Origin: Apus apus
Taxonomy: Eukaryota > Chordata > Aves > Apodiformes > Apodidae
Length of the DNA stretch: 64,000 bases
Assembly (NCBI RefSeq): GCF_020740795.1
Contig: NC_067282.1
Location: 170,406,274 to 170,470,273, forward strand
Direction: 5' to 3'
Positions within the stretch are counted from its first letter, which is position 1; each line of letters begins with the position of its first letter. The notes below the pieces were generated by a model. It did no database searches and was not told where the DNA came from. It saw only the letters and a program-made list of their open reading frames with translations. This document shows positions 35,701 through 46,164 of this stretch, one piece after another. The position numbers and the translations under genes are program-made.

Positions 35701-38700
35701 GTTCGTTGCTGTTCCTGCGCAGGATCACATCTAGGGTTATTGCAGGTCGAGCATAGCGAGCTGGGTAAACAGTCTTTATCCGTGAGAGCCAAAGGGTGCC
35801 GTTAAATCACTGAATCTGGTAGTTTCACAACATTCGCGTCTATATGGCATGTGGTCGCTTGTGGAACAAGCTTGTTAAGGTTCGATTTGAAGTACGTAGT
35901 CTCTCTTTGTGAAGACCTCAGGTGAGTGAGAATTCATCACGTAGCACTTGTTTCAATCACAGCATCGTATTTGCTGTTAAGCTGGTGGTAGGATACAGTT
36001 TTCCTCTTAGTTTAAGGAAGGAAGCATAAAAGTTGGACCTAAAGCTGAAGCAATTTTGTACAGTTTTTATCAGTAATAGAGTGGTGGGGTTTTTTTTCCT
36101 CTTCAAATGCACTACCTCAAGGTAGGGTTAGTAGGGACTCTGTTTTTGTATGCTAATTAGTGCTGCATTGCACATGGGCAGGAGTGGATGATACTAAGTG
36201 TCTACAGATGCCATCTTCCTCTCTGCTCCTTGAATGGGATGTGATCTGTAAAGGGAGGTACCCAGCAAGTGGAAACAGGTTTGAAATAGCTACCTACTGA
36301 ACAGAACTCAGAAAGACATGTTTTCAAAACTGCAGCCCAAACTAAATCATAAGCCTTTTTGCTTCTCCAGTTTATGCCACTTAAGGTGTTACAATATTGC
36401 TGATGTGAGCTTTTTATGTGGTATGCAGAAGTCTCTTGAAACACCTCAGTGGGGGTACAGAACAATACTCATGGTTGCTTTCAGTCAGGCAGCCAGTTTT
36501 GTCACTGTTGCAGAAATTAGGAAAGACAGGGAAGTGTTGTGAGGCTGAATAGCAAATTATATAAAATATATTGAAAACTGAAATAGATTGTTTAAAAAAA
36601 TACTTGCCAGATTAAGAGTAGCTTGGAGTATAATTTGTAATTTTATCCGTCGTTCTGATTTGTCCCATGAAACAAATGTAGAAGTTGTTCTTTACGGGAT
36701 TGTTGGAATTGAATTTTCAAAACGTTTTGGAACATCGTCAGCCTTCTGACACTGAATCTAAAGCTGGGGGAAACATCACTGTCTTAAGCCTGGTTCTGAA
36801 GCAAGTGCCTGGTTGTATGTCACTCCTGCACCCCCTTCTAACTCTGCTGGCAACTTTTCTACAAGTGGCCAATTTCAGTTGGCCTGTATAGAAAAATGGC
36901 AGCCTCAGAAATACCTAAGAATGTATATATTTCACAAAACAGCCATGTCTTTTTTTTAAATAGCAATGTCTTTGACAGGACTTCTCAGCACTGTGTTTCG
37001 GCATTGTGTTTGTAAACACAGTGGAGTTCACATTGCCAAATGTTGTAAGGACTGGAGTAGATGAAAGCTTAGAATCATAGAATCCTAGGGGTTGGAAGGG
37101 ACCTCGAAAGATCATCTAGTCCAACCCCCCTGTCAGAGCAGGGTCACCTAGAGTACATCACACAGGAAGGCGTCCAGGCGGGTTTTGAATGTCTCCAGTG
37201 AAGAAGACTCCACAACCTCTCTGGGCAGCCTGTTCCAGTGCTCTGTCACTCTCACAGTAAAAAAATTTTTCTGATATTCACCTTAAACCTCCTATGCTCC
37301 AATTTGTATCCATTACTCCTTGTCCTAAAGCTTCATCTAGAATATTCATTTCCCGTAGATAGGTGGTGGTTTTCCAGCTGAAGAAAGTATATAGGTGTAC
37401 ATTAGGGACACATTTGTATGTTACTTTAAGGTATTTTTCACAGCGCATGGAATTTTATTTTAAGTTTTTGTTGTTAGAAGGAAAATTAAGAAGCTCTGTC
37501 TAACTTTTGGTCAAGATTGGTTTTGTAGCTGTTTTTGAAACTTGAAGCATGCACATGTTTTTTACAACAATCATATCCATTGAGTCTGCTTTGATAAGCT
37601 ACCTTGATAGCTTTTTTTTTTTTCTTATTTCTTTTCTCTTCAAGGTTTTCTTTATGTCCTTGGTCCACTTCTCTGTTGAGTAGGTTTTTTTTCCCATTAC
37701 TGGTTCCTTACAGCATCCTTGAGATTGTAAAGTATGTTGAAAACTTTGTTCTGTGTGAACAACTGGTATTTTTTTTCCAGGAGTTTTTCTTAATCTAGTT
37801 AATGTTGCAGCTGACATGCAGTGTGGATGTGCTTTTTTGCAGTCAAAATTCATGTAACAGATTCAATCATGTAAGAGAACAGGAACCAGAGAAGCAGCTT
37901 ATATAGCGTTGGCTTTCTTGGGATTTGGTGTTTCTGTCTTGTGGTGTTGAAGGCCTCCTTCTATGACATTTGGAAAAAAACACCATCAAGAATGCTTTGT
38001 GTTTCTCTGATGTCTCAGGAGGTTTTGGGAGGGAGGTGGTCTTTTGCTGCCTGTCCCATGCTGGATCTGCATTCAGTTGTGCCAGCAGGCAGAAGGCTTC
38101 TGTGCTGATGCTCTGCTGACCCGGAGTGTCTGTATTCCAGCCTTGGGTCTCCCTAAGCACATCTCTTCCACTCAGTTTTTTAGAACCAATCTTAAACATT
38201 GCTGCATAAAAAGTGTTTAAATGTGCATATGTTTCATTGAGCCTGTGGATTCCTGTATGTTTGCAGCATTTGATGGAGACCATACATAATGTTTTTAGGC
38301 ACAGTATTGGAACAGATGGCAGACTAAAGAATAAGGTGCTTTGCCCAGGTGTGGGCCTTTAAGTTCTGCATATTTACCATCAGCTCTTGAAGTTTCTGGG
38401 TTGCAGTTGTGTTGGTTTAGAAAGTGATTTCAGTCTATAAAGCCTTCAGCTCTCTATGTACAGATACCATTGTGCATAGGAATCTTTTTTCTATCATTTT
38501 TGTGATTCTAATAAATAGCTTCTGTGAAGCTGATTCATGTATTTTACTCACCATAAATACATTTCTTTTTCAGATGACTGCAAAATGGAGATAGATAATA
38601 AACGAAACAAAAAAACTCTTCTAGACCAGCATGGACAGTACCCAATATGGATGAATTCCAGGCAGAGAAAGAAGATGAAGGCACAGCGTGTTAAAAGGAA

Positions 38701-38737
38701 AAAAAAAACAAAAGTGGCCAAAGGCCTAGTCTGGTAA
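35263..38737 (+). CDS. LLPH: LLPH, LLP homolog (nucleolar ribosome-biogenesis factor)
   Basis: LLPH is a small, very basic nucleolar protein linked to large ribosomal subunit assembly and named for the Aplysia LAPS18-like protein. Two coding exons: 35263-35443 and 38574-38737, phase 1 junction (G/AT giving Asp), 345 nt, 114 residues. It opens [20 protein letters not shown] and ends with [20 protein letters not shown] and the conserved VAKGLVW; human ends VAKGLAW. The ATG sits three bases after a splice acceptor, pointing to an upstream untranslated exon. The protein is about 15 residues shorter than the human one as I remember it, mainly in the variable acidic middle. It lies directly downstream of TMBIM4 on the same strand, as in human. 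No lesion is seen. Confidence 0.95.
35519..35606. repeat. 24-bp GC-rich minisatellite in LLPH intron
   Basis: Four tandem starts of CCCTCCCG at 35519, 35543, 35567 and 35591. The unit is CCCTCCCG, a C run, TTCCCCGGG. Near-identical units suggest recent expansion; it lies just inside the large LLPH intron. Confidence 0.9.
37064..37333 (-). mobile_element. young CR1 3' fragment with 7-bp target-site duplication
   Basis: Minus-strand CR1 at 37071-37326 in the LLPH intron. It is the same subfamily as the full-length element: the 3' end ACATCACACAGGAAGGCGTC and the GGCGGGTTTTGAATGTCTCC match it. I count roughly ten differences over about 250 bases by eye. AAAGCTT flanks it on both sides (37064-37070 and 37327-37333). 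It is 5' truncated to about 256 bp. Confidence 0.93.
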
Positions 38738-38774
38738 AATCAGACTTGTGAAGATCATGAATATTTTACTCAAA

Positions 38775-39368
38775 AATAAATATCCCAAAATAAGTACATG
38801 ATATTTTTCTGCTTGGCCACCAAGTATAACTTACTGTGTTGCATGAACTTTTCAGGAGACTGTTAGGTCAGAAATTATGAAAGCAATATCAGCTTGGTGT
38901 CTGCAGAACTTCAGAACAATACAAAAAGCAAGCTGAGTGCCTTTGAATAGACTGTGGTTATCTGTTTTCTTGAGGGGGGAGGGTCTTCATCTTTTATATT
39001 GTGAACACTGAAAATGCTAAAGGAAATCTAGAAATAATGAAACTGTTTTTTGTACTGTGATCCTTGTGAACGTAACTTGTCTTTTAGTAAATTCAACCAA
39101 AGAATTCTGTAAACACACCATAACCTTTAAATTCTGTAAAATTACTTCTGTCGTGCCAGTTTGTGTTGCTTTTAACATCTGGTAATTAACAAAAGTAGCC
39201 TTGAACTTAAAAGGTTAAAAGACTTTAATCCACAGAGAGAAAGTTGTTGGAAGAAAGAGGTATTTTACTGCTGTCTGTAACTGAAATATTGTCAGGTATT
39301 GTCAAATAACTGAAAGTAAAATGAATTCTTGTATTATTGAGAATGCAAACACACGGATTGGAAATAAA
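38775..39368 (+). promoter_or_regulatory. LLPH: LLPH polyadenylation signals
   Basis: AATAAA at 38775-38780 follows the stop codon by about 40 bases, and a second AATAAA lies at 39363-39368. Short and long 3'UTR forms are both possible. Confidence 0.6.
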
Positions 39369-41458
39369 ATACAGTTTTATTTAAGACATTCTAAGTTTTA
39401 CTAAAGCAGATGAGAATTTACTTTTTCTGTATGTATTTTCAGTAGCCTTTTATTCCTCTTAAAATGGTACTCATCTATCATGCTTTGCAATGTGGGCATG
39501 GGATAAAATATTGCATGATTGCATAACAGATGCCGTTGATGTGTGATTAGCTACAGTTCGTTGCACATTACTTGGCAATAACACATGATGACAGATGCAA
39601 GAATTAGTTACCCTGAAAGCTGGTGTTTTTAAAATGTCTCTTGTTTCAAGGATGGAAACAATTACAGTACTGGTCCTGCAGTATGTTGCCTGTTGAAGTA
39701 CCATTCATTGAGACAGAGCATAACCTTTGTCCAACTTCATCCAAGGTGGGTTTTGTAATTGCCCACAAATTGTGGTATGTGTTTGTTGTGATAGTTTGGG
39801 CATAGGGAATAGGATTTATTATTTTAAAAATAATTACAGTTGCTTAGAGTGTGCTGAAATAAACTAAGAAGGAGTCAACCTGATAGAAAACTTAAGGGTT
39901 TTTTTTCTGGAAAAATGCAGTAGGTTTATTATTATTATTAGGGGGAAAGTATTTAGCTAAAGAACTACAGACGTGTCAGAGGAAATACCAGCATGGCTTC
40001 TGTTTTCACATACATTGACAGTTAGTGAGACTTGCTAAGATGTACAGATCCAAGTTTACCAAATTACATGCCACTAATAACTGTATTTCAAAAATACTTC
40101 CGTTAAGTTGATAATACCCCTACTAAAACAACATGCTTCTCAATTTTTTTGTTTCATTACATTAGTGGATCTAGCTTTCGGTATCAAATATTTCAGCATT
40201 TGGATTAGTGCTACTTGAAAAATAGTATGGAGGAAAGTGCTCTTTAAGGTTAATAATTATGTTTATGCAGAACTGGAGTGGAATGAACAGTCAGTTTGTA
40301 TTCCCCTACTTAAGGTGTATTTTGCTTGATGTGTGCTTTGGGGAGTTGTGGAGGGGAGCTGTTTGTAAATCAGATTACTTTCAGGCAGCTGCTGGTGGGC
40401 AAGCAGACTGCTTTTCCTGAGGGGAGAACATCAAACTGGCAAAGTGCTCCCATTTAAGTGTGTGGCTTCAGAGTTGGTTTATTTTCATTCTCCAGGTGTG
40501 CAGCCGTGCTCTGTGTCTCGTCTTAGCAAAGGCAGCCACCGCTGTATGTGCCTTACCCTCTGGTCGCTCTGGAGTTGTTCCAGTTCTGCCTCTGCTCTTT
40601 CCTCTTAAGAGAAAATGATCTGCACAACTCTTTCTTATTTCTGCTTTTACAACCTGGCTCTGAGCTTTGTTGTACAAATTTATGAGTCTACTGTTTTTTG
40701 TGGCCAGATTAGGGATTTGAATCTCAAATGAGAGAAGGCAGATGCTGCACTGATCTTGTATTTAGCAGTTGCTTTCTGCCAGCTGAAACAATAATGGCTG
40801 TGTGAGGTATTTCCTTCATGGTGTCCAGGATAAAGTCAAACAGGTTCACTTAAACTACAGATATTTTAAGACATCCTCTTTGACTTTTTGAGCTCAAACA
40901 GTGGGTAAGAAAGTAATAAACCTCAGTCTTGAGTGGAAGGCAGCTCTTGGTCTACTACTGATGGCCAATGTACAACACCATTGGGGTGAAGATGAGCTCC
41001 CTGTAGGCCAGGAAGGAATCTGAGTCGTGGTTTGGGTGGGATCTCTAATCCAGGCTGAAGGCTCACTTGCAGACATCAGGAACCTGGCTAAATGCACAGC
41101 ATGGATTTAGCCTCAGAGATTGGGTCACAGATGCAGCAGGGAAATTTTATCTTCAGGGATTTCAGTATATACTATATACAGATACTGTAATTCTGTATTT
41201 TGAATTTGCTTTGAGCAGCTATTTTTGACTGAGCACCACCTTTTTTGTCACTGAGTATTTATATTGCTGAATCTGAACCACTTTCTGTTTGATTAGTTGA
41301 TGGAAAAATAATTATTTTCTCTTTACAGTAGAAGGTGAAATTAAACATACTAGTTTGGGCTGAAATAAATGTTTTAAAGCCTGCGGAGGGATTTCCTTAA
41401 GAAGTAAGCTATCTGCCTGTAGGCAACATTTAATTGTAACATAATTTGTTGCCCTTTA

Positions 41459-41485
41459 CATATATATATTTATATATATATATAG
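41459..41485. repeat. (TA)n microsatellite
   Basis: Alternating TA run with one interruption. Confidence 0.8.
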
Positions 41486-43088
41486 TGACTGGGGGGAAGC
41501 GTTTGCAGTTGATGAAGCAAACTACTGGAAGTCTAAGATTGTGTAACTGAAATGGCATTAGCAGCGGCGGGGCATTTTGAGTGTGTAACTGCTGTTAAGC
41601 AGCTGCTCTAAGTTTCCTACCGCTGTAACTCTGCCCCCTACCCTCACAGCGCGGTGGTAGCTCCGTTTCATGGACCTGTGGGAGGTAGGGGAAATAGCGT
41701 GGTCAGGTTTGAACAACAAGCATAAATGCTAGAGCACAAAGACATAAATATTGTCATTTTACTGAAATGTTTATGTGTATAAAGTGTGTGTGTGTGTGCA
41801 GTATAAAAGCTACATTAGCAAATTGCAAAATGTCCTGGAAATCGTCAGCAGTTTCCTGAGAGATGACGTCTGCCTTTTGTGATGCAGTATGCAGGACTTG
41901 GTTTTAAAGTGGGTTGTTTCAGATGCCTAAAATAACTGATGGTGGTGACAGTACAGTTCCTGGGCTTTTCTGGTCACTCATTCCTCCTCTGGGACACCTT
42001 TTCTGCATTGTGTAGCCATGTGGTTTGTGGAGCCAATCTAGCTGAGATACACTGAAAATACTCCTATTTTTCCCCATTTTTATTTTTTTTTTCAGCTGGA
42101 TGGGTTTACAGCACTACTGTACAAAAAGCGCCAGCAGGAGGCAATACAAGGCTGGGAGCAAACATGCTGAAGGCAGGGCTGTGTGACAGTCCTCTTGCTT
42201 AGGCACTGATCTTGTGCGACACCTTCTCTGCTGGGACACTAGTGGCTGTTTGTCTTAGTGCAGCGTCTTTAAGGATGGGGAGAGGTTCAGGGCATTGAAT
42301 AGTAGTTTTGAAAGTGTTACTCAATGGAGGGTGTAGTATTAGAATAATTGAGGTCAGTGTTCCTTCTTACAGCCCCCATTAAGTTTTGCTGTAGTGCTCA
42401 GACAGGATAGGCTCCAGTGGTGCATGTAGTGAGCTGCAAGTTTTCACAGATTCTTTTGGCTTGCCTTATCTTTGGGTTTATCTGTAGCTGACACTGTGGT
42501 TATAGAGTAGACAGTCTGCTCGAGGGGTGTCTAGTACTGGAGGAAGAATGTCATGGCCATGTGATGCTGAGTGCTCCTCATGGTCACAGCTTTTTTTAAA
42601 CAGAAGTAGTCTTCTGTTATCTATATGAAGGCTCTATACGTCTGTTTCTAGCATGCTACCTTTTCCCTCTGCAGTCTCAAGAGTCACTTGGGTTCTAGTG
42701 AATTTGATGGAAGCTGGATGTCTGATCTATATCAGATTTGTAGTGTGAATTTGTCTGGTATTAGAGATTATAGGACTACAGTCTTAGCATTGCAGAAATC
42801 TGAGAGGTGCAAGGCAATCTATTCCTCTGGGTGGCATGGTCTTAATTGAGTTATGGCAGTTGTGGGGATGATTAGAGTCTGAAGCAATGGCTATGAATTG
42901 CTCTCTTCAGGCCAGGGTTTTGCCATCAATTTTAACTTATCTAAGGTTGAGGTTTCAGGGGAGGACTGAGCCATCTGATAGCTCACTGCTGCAGGAAGAG
43001 GCTCTGCTTTTCAAGTTTCCCCCCTCCCTTCTGCAGCTGTACTGCCCAATTCATGATTTACTGCTTCAGGAGAAAAAGACATTGGGAT

Positions 43089-43131
43089 TTCTTTCTTTCT
43101 TTCTCTCTCTCTTTTTTTTTTTTTTTTTTTT
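43089..43131. repeat. CTTT / poly-T tract
   Basis: TTTCTTTC units grading into CTCTCT and a long T run. Confidence 0.85.
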
Positions 43132-45479
43132 CCTGACCTAAAAGGGAGAGGACTGATGACTTTCTTCCATTTAATGAGCACTTCACAGTTGTGACAAGCC
43201 CCCCATGCCCACTGACTTTTTATTCTTCCTGCACTCCTCCAGGGTTCTGATTTCAACTTTCCCTTATCAATAGCAACAGTTTTGAAAGGAAAATAGAAGG
43301 CAGAATGGGAAGAGGAGAATTTTTGTGCTGCCCCCTCTCCATCTTCCCAATCACTTTAACACCACTCTCACAGGTCACTAATTTTTCTGATGCACATGTA
43401 TTGATAGAAGAGGTCTGAAATGTTATAAACAGTATGTAGTACAGTGGCAGAGGGTTGTGTGTCAAGGGTCCTACACAAGGTAGCAGGAGGATTGCTTTGT
43501 GAAGGGCTTTTGTTTACTGAGGGTGAACAATCGGTGGATTGTTTTCCTCCAAATTCAGTCTGAACTACTCAGGAGACTAGGAAGGTTAGGAGTTATATTT
43601 TTTCTGATTTGGTAAACTATTATTCAGCATATTTTGACTCTAATTGAAGTTAATTTTCTTATAGGGCTTCTGAAGTCTGGATGTAGATTTTATAGCATTT
43701 TTAGACTTATGCATTTAACCAGAAATTGGGCTTGGGGACACTATTTCAGAAAACAAAGGCACATTTTTTGACTCATTACTTCTCATCCAACAGATCGCTC
43801 CATACCTGCCACTGTTACGTGAAACATGTATAATGTCTCCTTCCAAAAAGCGGGCAAAATTTTAATGTACAGGTTCAACACCAATTCAGTGCTACAGATT
43901 GCTACCTTGTGTCTTGAAATTACTTAGACAACAGACGTTCTGTAAGCTTGGGCTTGGCTTTGACAGATTGTATGTAACGTATGTATGGAAAAAGAAAGCT
44001 TTAGATCTATTGATTGTGCTTCCTGGTCTGGTTCTATAACCTTACAGTTAATTTCTGTCCATTTTTCTGTGCAGAAAGGATCAGAGCCAAGTGATGGCAT
44101 GCAAACGGTTACAAAAGATTTCTATGAAAGATTAGAGCGAGGGCTGTGTGTCAGTAACTTTTTGCTTGTAGTCTCAGGTTTAGATCATGATCACTTCTGC
44201 TACTGAACATCCCCACCCCAAATTAAAAATTCAAGTTAGTTCTCTTAATATAAAGAATATGTGCAAACAAATATTTTTAAAAGAGTGAACTTAGAAAGCC
44301 CTGATATGTTGCTTTTTCTAAACTTCTTGCACTCCTCTAGAAGGTGATATTGTCAGAGAACACAAAGAAGCCAGAGACCAGATTGTACCAGGTTATGCGG
44401 GAAGCTGGTGGTGGAGCTGCAAAACAGTTATTCTTTCTCTCCTAAATGTTCTTAAGACTGAGTCCTTGTGAAAATGGCATGAGGATTGCCAGGCTTGTTC
44501 TAGAGAAGCTGCAGCCAGAGTATTGTCCTTATACAAATAGTTGCCTGGGCTGTTAATCATAGCCCTGGCTGTTACCATGTTGAACAGAAAAAAAAAATCC
44601 TTATTCCTTGAGTGTAAGACCAGGGTATAAGATCATCCATGGGAAAATTTACAGGTCGGGCTGCTGACGGAAGAACTTTTGCAACTGTTGCTCCAATATA
44701 AGGTATGGTGTTTGTATATACAGACACCTATGTTTTTATCTGTCCCTTTCAAAGGGGCAACTGAATGTCAAGAACTAGGCCTTCTCTTTTTCTCTCTGGA
44801 GGAAGAAAATCCCATGTAGATCCATTTTTATTATTATTTTACTTTATTGTGTTTAAAGTTCATTCTAGTCCGCTAAGCCCTCTAATTGTTCATTATTTTA
44901 GAATAATTGTTATAAAACGGAAAATGCCTAAACAACCAACCCGAGTTGCAGTTCTGTTTCCCTAGCTAGCCAGTGTGATCCTAACAGCCAGTGTGTGTCT
45001 GTAACACATGCTATCAGAGCTCATCTCAGGAATTTCGCCCCCTGTTAGTCACAGAGGGGCTAGTCTGAGGAAGTAATCTTTTTTTTTTTCCCTGTGGAAA
45101 ATAAACTTGCTTTTCTACCTCTTCACCAAGCTTCTGAAAGATGCTCCCAGCAACTGGAACTGGATCTGTGCATGTCTGGTGATTGCCCTGTGACAGTGAT
45201 GGGCAGAGGAGGAAGCAAAAAAGTGGCTATGTGATGTGTTTCCCCGGTCCCATCTCAGCATTTCAGTGTCCGTAACAGCACCATCCAAACTCACCAGTAA
45301 CAGGCTGGGTTATCTGGTGCCACTATCTGCTGCCATCTGATGCCGCTATCTATGGCACCAACCCCTAAACGAGTGCTTCAAATTCAGCAGCGACACGGGT
45401 GAGGTGAGTTCGCTCCTTCAGTCTACTTCCTCCGAAATGTCTTAGTGCTGTGATGACCCGGTCCATCTCTGGGCATTTT

Positions 45480-45615
45480 CGGAAAGACGCTGTGGAGAAC
45501 GAGCCCCCCTCCAAGGAGCAACGAGCTCCGGGCAGGCAGCCTCCCTGCAGCCCGGGCTCTGCTCTGGGACGCGCTGCTCGGTAGGTGGCACCAGCGGAGA
45601 GGCGGCGGCCGGCGG
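45480..45615. other. small CpG-rich segment beside the tandem array
   Basis: CpG-enriched sequence (GACGCGCTGCTCGG, GGCGGCGGCCGGCGG) in otherwise AT-rich intergenic DNA, directly left of the CTGCC array. It could be a minor CpG island or a product of the repeat's flanking composition. No transcript is inferred. Confidence 0.4.
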
Positions 45616-45621
45616 GGGTCT

Positions 45622-46164
45622 CTGCCTGCCCTGCCCTGCCCTGCCCTGCCCTGCCCTGCCCTGCCCTGCCCTGCCCTGCCCTGCCGTCCCTGCTCTGCCA
45701 TCCCTGCTCTGCCATCCCTGCTCTGCCCTTCACTGCTCTGCCTGCACTGCTCTGGTCTGCCTGCATTGCCTGCTCTGCTCTGTTCTGCTCTGCCTACACT
45801 GCACCGCTCTGCCCTGCACCGCTCTGCCCTGCACCGCTCTGCCCTGCACCGCTCTGCCATCCCTGCTCTGCCATCCCTGCTCTGCCATCCCTGCTCTGCC
45901 TGCACTGCTTTGCCTACACTGCTCTGGTCTGCCTGCATTGCCTGCTCTGCTCTGCTCTGTTCTGCTCTGCCCTGCTCTGCTCTGCACTGCCTACACTGCC
46001 CTGCCCTGCCCTGCCCTGCCCTGCCCTGCCCTGCTCTGCAGTGCCTTCTCTGCCTACTCTGCCCTGCTCTGCCCTCCCTGTCCTGCCTGCACTGCTCTGC
46101 TCGCCCTTCTCTGCCTTTCTCTGCCCTGCCCTACACTGCCCTGCTCTGCCCTGCCCTGTCCAGC
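45622..46164. repeat. CTGCC/CTCTG tandem array with higher-order structure
   Basis: It opens with about a dozen perfect CCTGC pentamers, then mixes CTCTG, CATCCCTGCTCTGC (15-bp rhythm) and CACCGCTCTGCCCTG units, then returns to CCTGC pentamers at 46001-46033. The distinctive word TCTGGTCTGCCTGCATTGCC occurs at 45751 and again at 45923, a 172-bp higher-order period. Long open frames across it on both strands follow from the period and carry no gene signal. The minus strand has GGG runs spaced by CA, a G-quadruplex-type pattern. Confidence 0.95.

Larger units (their letters stand above)
39369..45600. other. intergenic DNA downstream of LLPH
   Basis: About 6 kb without a recognised gene. Simple repeats include TA at 41459-41485, TG at 41786-41802 and a CTTT/T tract at 43089-43131. 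Reading frames are short and lack splice or codon support. Confidence 0.45.

Noticed and set aside
35256-35805. Open frames antisense to, or continuing past, LLPH exon 1
   Set aside because: They read through a CpG island and minisatellite; the conserved LLPH frame and its donor at 35443 explain the region.
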